This document shows positions 26,488-34,233 of a stretch of DNA of 64,000 nucleotides, in pieces (within the stretch, counting starts at the first letter, position 1; every line of letters begins with the position of its first letter). The notes beneath the pieces were generated by a model. It ran no database searches. It saw only the letters and a list, made by a program, of their open reading frames with translations, and was not told where the DNA came from. Location of the stretch: NCBI RefSeq assembly GCF_050279675.1, contig NZ_JBNNUK010000009.1, positions 62,001 to 126,000 on the forward strand, read 5' to 3'. Origin of the DNA: Viridibacillus sp050279675 (GTDB lineage: Bacteria; Bacillota; Bacilli; Bacillales_A; Planococcaceae). The position numbers and the translations under genes are program-made.

Positions 26488-27069
26488 TTGAAAAGTGATG
26501 AAATTAAGGATGCAGCTCTAAAATATTTCACAATTCATGGTTATGAAGGAGCTTCCCTTTCTCTAATAGCTGAAGAAGTTGGTATGAAAAAACAATCCAT
26601 TTACTCCCATTTTAAAGGGAAGGATGATCTTTTCCTGCAAGTTTTACGTGATGCGAAAGAGACAGAGCTATCTTCAAAACTCCAATATTTCAGTAAAGTT
26701 GATAAAAAAAATCCTGAAAAAGTATTGTACGGATTTCTAGAATTGATCATAGATCTTTTCCAAAAAAATGAGCAGTTAAAGTTTTGGCTGCGTATGTCTT
26801 TTTTTCCACCAGCCCATCTTGAAAAAGTAATTGAACAAGAAGTCATAGATATCGAGGGGAAGGTGCAGACGATACTGGAAAGGAATTTTCAGGATTGGAT
26901 CAATGATAAATTAATAGTTGGAGAAGCAGCTGTAACGCCGACTTATGCTTTCTTAGGAGTAGTCGATTCCATGTTATTGGAACTTGTTTACGGCAATGAT
27001 GAAAAACGGCTAAATGATAAATTAGAAGCCTCTTGGACAGTATTTTGGAGGGGAATATCACATCGATGA
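26488..27069 (+). CDS. TetR/AcrR family transcriptional regulator
   Basis: The product is 193 residues. The N-terminal helix-turn-helix is clear: 'AALKYFTIHGYEGASLSLIAEEVGMKKQSIYSHFKGKDDLF' spans about residues 8-48. The C-terminal ligand-binding domain is of the AcrR type. The TTG at 26488 is chosen because TGAGGTGAC lies seven bases upstream; the GTG at 26479 is inside that site. A perfect palindrome sits just upstream and an MFS efflux gene follows 25 bases downstream. It is therefore probably the drug-sensing repressor of that pump. Confidence 0.9.
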   Translation: MKSDEIKDAALKYFTIHGYEGASLSLIAEEVGMKKQSIYSHFKGKDDLFLQVLRDAKETELSSKLQYFSKVDKKNPEKVLYGFLELIIDLFQKNEQLKFWLRMSFFPPAHLEKVIEQEVIDIEGKVQTILERNFQDWINDKLIVGEAAVTPTYAFLGVVDSMLLELVYGNDEKRLNDKLEASWTVFWRGISHR

Positions 27070-27094
27070 ATCATACAGAAAGAGGTGTTAATAC

Positions 27095-28297
27095 ATGAAG
27101 AAACCAATTAAAGATCAAAAAGCAGTATTAATAATTCTGCTTAGCAATATATTCATTCCATTTCTAGGAATTGGGCTTATCATCCCAGTTATGCCGTCTT
27201 TTATGAATATCATGCATTTATCAGGAAGTACGATGGGCTACCTTGTTGCCGCATTTGCGGTAGCACAACTGATTATGTCACCATTTGCAGGGCGTTGGGT
27301 TGACAAGTATGGCAGAAAGAAAATCATTACTTTCGGTTTATTCCTTTTTGGTGTTTCTGAACTTATTTTTGGTGCAGGCACTCACGTTTCGGTACTTTAT
27401 CTATCAAGGATCCTAGGGGGGGTTAGTGCAGCCTTTATTATGCCTGGGGTTACTGCATATGTTGCAGATATTACATCAGTTCAGGAACGGCCAAAAGCAA
27501 TGGGCTATGTTTCGGCCGCTATTAGTACCGGCTTTATTATAGGACCAGGTATTGGTGGTTTCATCGCTGAATTTGGTATACGCTTGCCATTCTTCTTTGC
27601 GGCCGGTCTTGCTTTTTTAGCATGCATTTCATCAATATTTATTTTGAAAGAGCCGTTAACAAAGGAACAGCTTGCTGAAAATTCTGCTAATAATAAGCAA
27701 ACAAACTTTATAGGCGATTTAAAAAAGTCACTTAATCCGGTTTACTTTATAGCATTTATCATTGTATTTGTGCTAGCATTCGGTTTATCAGCATATGAAA
27801 CTGTTTTTAGCCTATTTTCTGATCATAAATTCGGTTTCACGCCGAAGGACATTGCAGCTATTATTACTATAAGCTCAATCTTCGGAGTTGTTGTGCAAGT
27901 ATTTATGTTTGGAAAATTAGTAGATATTCTCGGTGAAAAGAAATTGATCCAATTATGTTTAATTATAGGTGCGGTACTGGCGGTGGCGTCTACCTTAATC
28001 TCTAGCTATTTGGCAGTACTGACGGTAACTTGCTTTATCTTCTTAGCATTTGATTTGCTTCGTCCAGCATTGACGACATTTTTATCAAAAGCAGGAGGAA
28101 AAGAGCAAGGATTTGTTGCTGGAATGAACTCAACCTATACGAGTTTAGGGAATATTGTCGGACCAGCCATGGCCGGAATACTATTTGACGTAAATATTAA
28201 CTATCCATATCTTTTCGCTGCTGTCATTTTGGTTATAGGTCTTGGTTTTACATTCATGTGGAAAGAAAATAAAATGGCAGAAAATCTAGCAGAATAA
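27095..28297 (+). CDS. MFS multidrug efflux transporter
   Basis: This 400-residue, 12-TM drug:proton antiporter is of the NorA/Bmr/TetA group. Motif A is 'GRWVDKYGRKKIITFGL' (loop 2-3) and the antiporter motif C is in 'GYVSAAISTGFIIGPGIGGF' (TM5). AAAGAGGTG precedes the ATG, and the gene is the second of a two-gene operon with its TetR regulator. It should export hydrophobic toxic compounds; which ones cannot be read. Confidence 0.9.
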   Translation: MKKPIKDQKAVLIILLSNIFIPFLGIGLIIPVMPSFMNIMHLSGSTMGYLVAAFAVAQLIMSPFAGRWVDKYGRKKIITFGLFLFGVSELIFGAGTHVSVLYLSRILGGVSAAFIMPGVTAYVADITSVQERPKAMGYVSAAISTGFIIGPGIGGFIAEFGIRLPFFFAAGLAFLACISSIFILKEPLTKEQLAENSANNKQTNFIGDLKKSLNPVYFIAFIIVFVLAFGLSAYETVFSLFSDHKFGFTPKDIAAIITISSIFGVVVQVFMFGKLVDILGEKKLIQLCLIIGAVLAVASTLISSYLAVLTVTCFIFLAFDLLRPALTTFLSKAGGKEQGFVAGMNSTYTSLGNIVGPAMAGILFDVNINYPYLFAAVILVIGLGFTFMWKENKMAENLAE

Positions 28298-28344
28298 TTA
28301 GAAAAGCACTAGGTGCCTTCTGAAGAATATATTGTTGCTATATG

Positions 28345-28398
28345 AACTGAACCCCGAATATTGGACACTTGAAAAGTGATTCTATTCGGGGTTCAGTT
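28345..28398. repeat. 16-bp perfect inverted repeat: terminator or IS-derived mini-element
   Basis: AACTGAACCCCGAATA and TATTCGGGGTTCAGTT flank 22 bases. It can terminate the efflux gene, since T-rich sequence follows. The arm followed by TTGGACAC also looks like terminal repeats of IS3/IS150-type elements ('...CTGACCCC...TTGGACA'), so it could be a collapsed IS end pair. Confidence 0.6.
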
Positions 28399-28435
28399 TA
28401 TTCCTTTTTATTTCCTTTTAATGAACAAACTATAA

Positions 28436-28505
28436 TGTGGTTTTTCGAAAAAATCTTGAAAGAAGTGAAATAGGGTGAAATTATACGAAATACATATACA
28501 ATAAT
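28436..28505 (+). repeat. degenerate third copy of the island leader repeat
   Basis: The segment GAAGTGAAATAGGGTGAAATTATACGAAATACATATACAATAA matches, with scattered changes, the leader copies at about 31980-32065 and 33660-33745. It also shares the preceding hairpin-like GTG(A/G)TTTTTCG region. It lies directly ahead of the first toxin-tail relic. Confidence 0.6.
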
Positions 28506-28514
28506 TGCTCAAAA

Positions 28515-28732
28515 TATAAAGAACCTGAAAGAACGGGAGCTAATTGAAATAGACAAGGAGAACATATTTTTGAAATATGTAGTAAAAATGGTTTCCCTAT
28601 CATGAGAGGTCATGTAAACTTGGAAGAAATAAAATCTTAACTATTTGGCATAAGGTAGACGATAATTTCAAATATAATCATGGCGAAATCCAAATTAGGT
28701 CCATTAGTTTGTTGAATTGGGGGAGTAAATAA
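28515..28732 (+). pseudogene. frameshifted toxin C-terminal domain relic, copy 1
   Basis: Across several frames the DNA encodes 'RQGEHIFEI', 'GFPIMRGHVNLEE', 'LTIWH' and 'DDNF.YNHGEI', ending in G-S-K-stop two bases before the next TTG start. The same protein tail is better preserved at 32473-32709. It is read as the dead C-terminus of a polymorphic or secreted toxin whose partner gene survives downstream. The toxin role is inferred from the linkage and the C-terminal-only conservation. Confidence 0.5.
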
Positions 28733-28733
28733 T

Positions 28734-29285
28734 TTGAAAGAAGTTTTTATTCTAAGTTATGGTTGTAATTTAGATCATAGTAATATTAATTATTTAGTAA
28801 AGGAACGCTTGATACCTTTTTCTGTTAATAGAGCATATTGGCGTAATGAAAAGCCTCCTAAGGAATCAGAAATCTGTCTTATTTACGATGTTTTTGATAT
28901 CAATCGAAACAAGCACAAAGATAATTTATATTATCTAGACAAATTTTATATTAATGAGGTTAGATTAGAATCTTTTCTGTATTCACTTTCTAAGCTAAAA
29001 GGAAATCATGTTTATGCAAAACCAAATGTGAGAGGCCATGCTTATGTCCAGATAGACAATGTAGAATATACTGGACGGATATATAAAACATTAGAAGATG
29101 GTGTGTGTTTAGTTTTTTTGGATGAAGAATCGGAGCACAACATCGAGTTAAGAGAAAAGTTACCCTTTTTACCAAGTGGTCTGCACTTTCTAAAAATGTC
29201 CAATGATTTAAGTTTAGAGGATAGTAATACTTTAGTTGCTGAATGGATTCAACGTATAATAAACGAAGTGGGAAATAAGAAATAA
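28734..29285 (+). CDS. conserved hypothetical protein, candidate immunity protein, copy 1
   Basis: This 183-residue soluble acidic protein begins 'MKEVFILSYGCNLDHSNINY' and has no named domain that I recognise. It is a clear paralogue, over its whole length, of the gene at 32711. Both start at a TTG, preceded by GGGGGAGT, one base after the stop of the same toxin-tail-like sequence. Tight coupling to a decayed partner while this gene stays intact is what retained immunity genes look like. No biochemical evidence is visible. Confidence 0.65.
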   Translation: MKEVFILSYGCNLDHSNINYLVKERLIPFSVNRAYWRNEKPPKESEICLIYDVFDINRNKHKDNLYYLDKFYINEVRLESFLYSLSKLKGNHVYAKPNVRGHAYVQIDNVEYTGRIYKTLEDGVCLVFLDEESEHNIELREKLPFLPSGLHFLKMSNDLSLEDSNTLVAEWIQRIINEVGNKK

Positions 29286-29386
29286 TTCAAATAAAATATG
29301 TTCTTATGTAATTAGAAGAGCCGGGTCATAATTCTAGTGAAACAGAGAAAGTCGATAATCGATAATTGGATTAATAAAATCATGTG

Positions 29387-29413
29387 AGGAACGTCCAAAT
29401 GGGCGTTCTTTTT
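29387..29413 (+). terminator. terminator-like hairpin
   Basis: GAACGTCC / GGGCGTTC (one mismatch) with an AAAT loop is followed by TTTTTAT. It is placed to end transcripts from the copy 1 immunity-like gene. Confidence 0.7.
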
Positions 29414-29439
29414 ATTATGCAGAAAAATAGGTGGGGCTA

Positions 29440-29987
29440 TTGGAAGATACAGCTAATAAAATCTTAACCAACATTCTTGAACGAACAGTTAGAGTTGAGA
29501 CAAAAATTGATATTTTTAACGATGTCAAAGATGTCGCAGAAGTAGCAAGAGATACTGCAGACAAAGCAGCAAACCAGCAAACCAGCAAATCAGCAATTCT
29601 AATTGAAATTTGCTTTGTCGATTCAGCAGCTAATGCAAAAATTTATAGTGATAAGTTTGAAGAGATTTGCCAGGCAATCGCTTCATTTATTGCTGCAGAA
29701 CTAGGATATAAAAAGAAAGAAGTAACAACCGTTTCAAAACCATCCAAACCAGTTAGTAAACCATCAACAGCTAAATCGTATTACAAGTTAGGAACAGGGT
29801 TATATCGCATAAAAAAACTTGCTATCTTTATAAATCAGTGAAGTTTGATAAAGAGCAGCGAGATAAGAAAATCAATGTAGGTGATGCTATTACAGCTAAA
29901 GACATTGTAAAGTTGGGTAATGCATTTCGTTTAAAGACTCCAAACGGTTATGTAACTGCAGATTAAGAATTTGTTGAAAAAGTATAA
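29440..29987 (+). pseudogene. prophage lysis relic: XhlA-like N-terminus fused to amidase C-terminus
   Basis: The first 35 residues ('NKILTNILERTVRVETKID') match the XhlA/haemolysin-type holin partner of Bacillus phages. The frame then continues directly into 'ILIEICFVDSAANAKIYSDK', the end of an N-acetylmuramoyl-L-alanine amidase (Ami_3), and a Lys/Pro-rich linker. A one-base loss in the A-run at 29811-29817 breaks the C-terminal wall-binding repeat, which resumes as 'SVKFDKEQRDKKINVGDAIT'. It then meets a TAA at 29964. A deletion has joined two lysis genes and the product is dead. Confidence 0.7.
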
Positions 29988-30288
29988 TTTGTGAGGCGAT
30001 TCGAGTTGAGGTGACATATGTCGTTGTAATTCTTCAAGAATCAGTTGAAGTTCGTTAAGAATCGAAAGTTTCATAACAAAACGCCATCCTTTCCTATAAT
30101 TCTAAAGAAAGGATAAGGTCATGTTTGCTATATGGATAGTCAAAACCTTAGCTTGATAGCGATCTATGCTACCACTAATTAATATTAGTATTTCTTTAAT
30201 ATATTATTCGCCATTTACAAAAGGGGAATAATAGTGTAATATTACACTATCAGTGGAATTTAACGTTATTACATGGAAGTGATGTTAT
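29988..30288. other. no gene seen
   Basis: A short inverted repeat ATCCTTTC / GAAAGGAT lies near 30080-30108. A 47-codon minus-strand frame runs back into the amidase relic but has no supporting feature. Confidence 0.4.
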
Positions 30289-30740
30289 TTGAATAAAGAA
30301 ACTGTAATTGATTTGCTTTCTAAGCATGTTCGACTAATTCGTCTTAAAAAAGATATTCTCAAGAAAAAATGGCTACTACTCTAGGGATTTCTAAAAAGAA
30401 ACTGTTTCAAGTTGAAAAAGAAAGAACATCAATTGGTTGGACGAATGCAGTCGTAGTTTGTGCCTTATTTAAGGATAGTCAAATCCTAGAACTGGTTTTA
30501 GGAGAATAACCTTTTGAAGTAATTGAAACACTAGCTCACGATGGTATGAATACTCCAAAAGTAAAAACATTAGGAGGAAAAATGTTTTGGAATGAAATTG
30601 CGAAAAAAGTAAAATTTCGAGTACAACAAAATGTGATCAGCCAACATTATCGTATTTTAGATGGTAGTGATTATAGGTGGTATAGCACGTTTGAAGAGGA
30701 AAAAGTTATGAATCGTTTTTACGAATTAACTAAGGAATAA
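30289..30740 (+). pseudogene. broken XRE-family transcriptional regulator
   Basis: The frame opens at a TTG ('NKETVIDLLSKHVRLIRLKK'). It loses one base near 30354 and resumes as 'EKMATTLGISKKKLFQVEKE', a helix-turn-helix. It is interrupted by TAA at 30507, then continues in frame with 'FEVIETLAHDGMNTPKVKTL' and 'GGKMFWNEIAKK' to the stop. The intact form is a Bacillus HTH protein with a C-terminal 'GGKMFWNE' module. Two lesions make this copy nonfunctional, although the last 64 codons are still open. Confidence 0.7.
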
Positions 30741-30764
30741 TTAAATTTTAAAGGAGAAATTACA

Positions 30765-31133
30765 ATGGATAAAAACAATAGAGTCATTATATTTAACAGT
30801 ATATTAGTAGGAACTATCGTACTAAATCTGTTTATTTTTACATCAAATATGCGCTTATTCCCTTGGTTTATTGAAGATGCATGGGGATATTTAGGAGTAA
30901 TCCTTACTACACCAATTTTTATAGGTATTTATATCATACTAAGACATTATCACAAGCAACAACTAGTCACAAAAATAAATAAGGCAATTCCATTGTTTGT
31001 CGCAATAACATCATTGATTATTGTGTTTGGGCCAACAACTGACTTTTTAAATATTGTTGCCCTTGTAATTAACGTAGCTTCATTATTTTTGGCAACAAAT
31101 TTCCTATTTAATCAAAATAGGGAAAAAAAATAA
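30765..31133 (+). CDS. small four-helix membrane protein
   Basis: The 122-residue protein has four hydrophobic segments (about 7-27, 42-60, 73-92, 97-116) and a basic tail 'NQNREKK'. AAAGGAG precedes the ATG and it starts 24 bases after the broken XRE gene, which presumably regulated it. Function is unknown. Confidence 0.65.
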   Translation: MDKNNRVIIFNSILVGTIVLNLFIFTSNMRLFPWFIEDAWGYLGVILTTPIFIGIYIILRHYHKQQLVTKINKAIPLFVAITSLIIVFGPTTDFLNIVALVINVASLFLATNFLFNQNREKK

Positions 31134-31226
31134 TTATGATTGGCTTTTTCTTTTTTTGTTAAAGATCCGTGCTTTTTTACGTATTAGAGTAAATAACGTG
31201 CTTTACGTTGGACTTAAAGATAACCA

Positions 31227-31308
31227 TTTTGGGCATTCCCCATGCCCAAAACAGATTAATAAAAAATAAACCAGGTAGCCTTGATGTGGTTTACCTGGTC
31301 TTTTTTTA
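31227..31308 (+). terminator. tandem hairpins after the membrane protein gene
   Basis: The first stem is TTTTGGGCAT / ATGCCCAAAA (31227-31251), without a T-run. The second is ACCAGGTA / TACCTGGT, followed by seven T (31270-31308). Only the second looks like an intrinsic terminator. Confidence 0.7.
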
Positions 31309-31350
31309 CTTGTAATAAGAACTAATGTTTTGTTTTGGAGGGGAGGAATA

Positions 31351-31572
31351 GTGAAAGAACAACTATTAAAAGCTATGCAACGCAATCGGGTCATCGATTT
31401 AATATATATGTAAAAATGTAGGTATATAACTAAAAGGTGTGTGAAAACCCTGAAAATAACATCAGATGCATTTCAAGCTTATTGCTTTGTTAAACAGGCT
31501 AAACGTACTTTTATCATAGATAATGTACTTGCGGTAGTACCGGTTATGTATAAGGAGAATGAAGCCATATGA
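31351..31572 (+). pseudogene. WYL-like small protein interrupted by one TAA
   Basis: GGGGAGGAATA leads into a GTG and 'MKEQLLKAMQRNRVIDLIYM'. A TAA follows at 31411, then the same frame continues 'LKITSDAFQAYCFVKQAKRT' and 'FIIDNVLAVVPV' to a TGA. The pattern (short helix, I-Y strand, then 'AYCF...R.F..DNILA') is that of the small WYL-domain proteins of Bacillus. The single stop is the only lesion visible. Its end overlaps the next start (ATGA). Confidence 0.55.
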
Positions 31573-31931
31573 TAAAGCATAACCAACAAATCCATGTCCA
31601 CAATGCGATAATACTAGAACTTACAATTCGTAATTTAGAACGAGATAAAAAGCATATGGGTAACTTGAAAGTGAATTTTGCTTTTAAAGCTTGGATTGAG
31701 AAAGAGTAAAAAAATTTAACCGGAGATCTTAGAGATGTAAGCCGAACATTAGGTATGCATGAAATGAAGGTATTGGAAGGTACAAAAGAAATTGACGAAT
31801 ATTTTGTTGCTTATTCTATTAAAACTCGTGGAAACGATAAAGAGTTACGTTATTCTAAAGTTGCTTTAAGGAATAAAGTAAATGAAGAAGTAAAAATGCG
31901 TTTGGGGTTAGAATATGATAAAGAGCGATAG
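31569..31931 (+). pseudogene. 120-codon hypothetical gene interrupted by one TAA
   Basis: Starting at an ATG that overlaps the previous stop, the frame reads 'MIKHNQQIHVHNAIILELTI', hits TAA at 31707 and continues uninterrupted in the same frame ('RDVSRTLGMHEMKVLEGTKE', 'VALRNKVNEEVKMRLGLEYD') to a TAG at 31929. I do not recognise the family; the setting suggests a phage or mobile-element gene. The last 45 bases are repeated near 33.55 kb. Confidence 0.5.
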
Positions 31932-32118
31932 CCAATTGGCCGTCGCTCTTTATCGTTTTTCGTTGCATATTAAGCATAGATTTGTAATGTGATCTTTTTC
32001 GGAAAAATCACATAAGAAGTGAAAAAGAGTGAAATGATACGAAAGTACCTATACAATAAGAAGGTGAAAACCCTTATAAATCGGATGAAACTATGAATCC
32101 ATACGGAGAATATAGGCA
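31885..32118 (+). repeat. island leader repeat, copy A
   Basis: Nearly 200 bases here match 33553-33760: the end of the 120-codon gene, a strong hairpin (AAAGAGCGA...TCGCTCTTT at 31920-31951), a GTGATCTTTTTCG hairpin and a conserved GAAAAAGAGTGAAAT-ATACGAAAGTAC-TATACAATAAGAAGGTGAAAACCCTTATAAATC block. The similarity goes on past 32083 into sequence resembling the first codons of the bacilliredoxin gene (ATGAA-CC-TACG-AGAATAT). Confidence 0.8.
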
Positions 32119-32259
32119 TTCATATTTTGGGGAACCCATGTATATCAACGTTTTGGATTTAAAAATTGTTAGCAAATCATGAAATGAGAAAGCATTAAGA
32201 TATAAATACATTGTTGATATTTGAGAGAATGATCCTAATTTATTTTTAGTAGCTCTACA

Positions 32260-32709
32260 GGATTTAATGACGATGTTCAAATAGAAACAAGAGATGCCAT
32301 TTCTATTGAACCTCATTTAGGTGCAGTAGTGGTTTCAACAGTAAGGGCACTGGTTGCAAAATCAGTTAAGAAAAAAATGGGCGATAAAATTGAAAAGCAA
32401 ATTGGTAAAGAAGTAGAATCTAAAGTAGTAACAAGAATGCAAGATGAAGCAGAGAAGCAAGTTAAAAAATAAGGTTATTCAAAATTTATTGGTCCAGAAG
32501 GTTCAGGAGCTAACGGAATTAGACAAGGAGAACATATTTTTGAAATAATTGGTGATGGCGGTTTTCCTATCATGAGAGGGCATGTAAACCTAGAAGAATC
32601 AAATACTTTAACTATTTGGCACTGGCATAAGAAAGACGATAATTTCGTTTATCATCATGGTCAAATCAGAATAAAGTCCAAAAGTTTACCAAAATGGGGG
32701 AGTAAATAA
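32260..32709 (+). pseudogene. secreted-toxin-like gene relic with C-terminal domain, copy 2
   Basis: In one frame the DNA encodes 'SIEPHLGAVVVSTVRALVAK', a Lys/Glu-rich helix ('GDKIEKQIGKEVESKVV'), then TAA at 32470. After this the same frame continues 'GPEGSGANGIRQGEHIFEI', 'GFPIMRGHVNLEES' and 'TLTIWHWHKKDDNF' to a TAA one base before the partner gene. The N-terminal part (about 32083-32260) is scrambled and no start or signal peptide remains. Conserved His/Trp residues in the tail would suit a catalytic domain, but that is speculation. Confidence 0.55.
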
Positions 32710-32710
32710 T

Positions 32711-33259
32711 TTGAAAGAGGTTTTTATTCTAAGTTATGGTTGTGATTTAGATCATAGTAATATAGATTACTTAGTAAAGGAACGATTGATGCCTTTTTCT
32801 GTTGAAAGAGCATATTGGCGTAAGGAAAAACCTCCTAAGGAATCGGATATCTGTCTTTATTATGATGTTTTTGAAATTAACCGGAACAAGCTAAATAAAG
32901 GCTACTACGGAAATACTTTTTATATTAACGAAATGAGATTAGAATCCTTTATGTATTCACTTTCTAAACTTAAAGGAAACCATGTTTATGGAAATCCAAA
33001 TGTGAGAGCGCATGCTTATGTCTTCATTGATAATGTAGAATACACGGGGCGTATATATGAATCGTTAGTAGATAATGAGTATTTAGTTTTTCTGGATGAA
33101 GAATCTCTAAACAATATTGAGTTGAGAGAAAAGTTACCTTCTTTACAAAGAGAGTTGCACTATCTATCAATGCCAAAAGGTTTAAGTTTAGAGGAAAGGG
33201 ATTTATTAGTGGCTGAATGGATTCGACGTATAATTAGTGAAGTGAAAAAAGAGAAATAA
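32711..33259 (+). CDS. conserved hypothetical protein, candidate immunity protein, copy 2
   Basis: This 182-residue paralogue of the protein at 28734 begins 'MKEVFILSYGCDLDHSNIDY' and shares 'YWRKEKPPKESDICLYYDVF' and 'HAYVFIDNVEYTGRIYESL'. The TTG start follows GGGGGAGT and lies one base after the toxin-tail stop. It is intact although the upstream partner is dead. An immunity role fits the arrangement, but the family is not one I can name. Confidence 0.65.
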   Translation: MKEVFILSYGCDLDHSNIDYLVKERLMPFSVERAYWRKEKPPKESDICLYYDVFEINRNKLNKGYYGNTFYINEMRLESFMYSLSKLKGNHVYGNPNVRAHAYVFIDNVEYTGRIYESLVDNEYLVFLDEESLNNIELREKLPSLQRELHYLSMPKGLSLEERDLLVAEWIRRIISEVKKEK

Positions 33260-33357
33260 ACCAAATATGTATTACTTCAGCCCTGTCCTTAGTTGGATGG
33301 GGCATTTTTAATTGTCTGTAAATAATAAAAAACCTAGGCGATTTGCTCAGGCCATCA

Positions 33358-33555
33358 TCAAGCTACTTTACGCATTAATGACATTATAAAGCTTACTATT
33401 AAAATTAAAATAATAGAACCAAGTAAAGCAGGGAAGATATATAAATCACTTAAGGTAGTCCCCATTGTCCAAATAAACTTCCACCTATCCAAGCACCAAT
33501 AATATTTCCAATAATGCCACCTGGGATATCCTTACCTATAATTAAGCTCGCTAAG
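33358..33555 (-). pseudogene. GlsB/YeaQ/YmgE family membrane protein remnant
   Basis: The minus strand reads 'LIIGKDIPGGIIGNIIGAWI' and 'GGSLFGQWG', then after a frameshift 'FPALLGSIILILIVSFIM'. This is the transglycosylase-associated small membrane protein family, missing its first helix. The 5' end is cut exactly where leader repeat copy B begins, so the rearrangement that placed the repeat probably truncated it. Confidence 0.65.
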
Positions 33556-33760
33556 AAGTGAAAATACGTTTGGGGTTAGAATATGATAAAGAGCGATGGC
33601 CATTTGGCCGTCGCTCTTTATGTTTTTCGTTGCATACTATGCACATATTTGTATTGTGATCTTTTTCGAAGAAATCACAAAAAAATAACATAAGAAGTGA
33701 AAAAGAGTGAAATTATACGAAAGTACATATACAATAAGAAGGTGAAAACCCTTATAAATC
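33553..33760 (+). repeat. island leader repeat, copy B (upstream of bacilliredoxin)
   Basis: This copy matches 31885-32082 with a small insertion near 33675. It includes the hairpin AAAGAGCGA...TCGCTCTTT at 33588-33619, which can act as a terminator, and the block ending in AAGGTGAAAACCCTTATAAATC just before the bacilliredoxin gene. The second half is probably the promoter and leader of that gene. Confidence 0.8.
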
Positions 33761-33795
33761 AAGGAAAATAAATAGATATGAAAGAGGATGAAACG

Positions 33796-34233
33796 ATGAA
33801 TGCTTACGAAGAATATATGTTAGGTATTGTAAAACCAATGCGTGAGGAGCTAGCTAATGTTGGATTTACAGAGTTATTGACGCCTGATGAGGTTGCTGAT
33901 CATGTCCAAGAATCTAAAGGTACTACACTAGTAGTGATTAACTCAGTTTGTGGTTGTGCTGCAGGTTTAGCAAGACCGGCTGTTGCTGCAGCTCTTGAAG
34001 AAGCTGAACATAAGCCAGATCATTTAGTGACTGTTTTTGCTGGACAAGATAAGGAAGCGACTGCACAAATGCGTAGTTATTTTGAGGAAGTGTTACCAAG
34101 TTCTCCTTCTATTGCACTATTAAAAGATGGTCAGTTAGCTTATTTCATCCCACGTGAACAAATCGAAGGATTCGCTATGGAACAAGTACGTGATCATTTA
34201 GCAGGTGTGTTAGATCAAGTATGTGCGAAATAA
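33796..34233 (+). CDS. bacilliredoxin (BrxA/BrxB family)
   Basis: This 145-residue thioredoxin-fold protein has the family's C-G-C active site in 'INSVCGCAAGLARPAV' near residue 50. Bacilliredoxins remove bacillithiol from S-bacillithiolated proteins after oxidative stress. The ATG at 33796 ('MNAYEEYMLGIVKPMREEL') is preferred because GAAAGAGGATG lies upstream and this is the family N-terminus; the ATG at 33778 adds six residues. It overlaps the next gene by 13 bases. BrxA and BrxB cannot be told apart here, so no symbol is given. Confidence 0.92.
   Translation: MNAYEEYMLGIVKPMREELANVGFTELLTPDEVADHVQESKGTTLVVINSVCGCAAGLARPAVAAALEEAEHKPDHLVTVFAGQDKEATAQMRSYFEEVLPSSPSIALLKDGQLAYFIPREQIEGFAMEQVRDHLAGVLDQVCAK

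Noticed and set aside
29931..30074. 47-residue minus-strand protein starting MKLSILNEL
   Set aside because: It has a passable AAAGG upstream but runs into the amidase relic on the other strand, and lacks a terminator or any recognised similarity.
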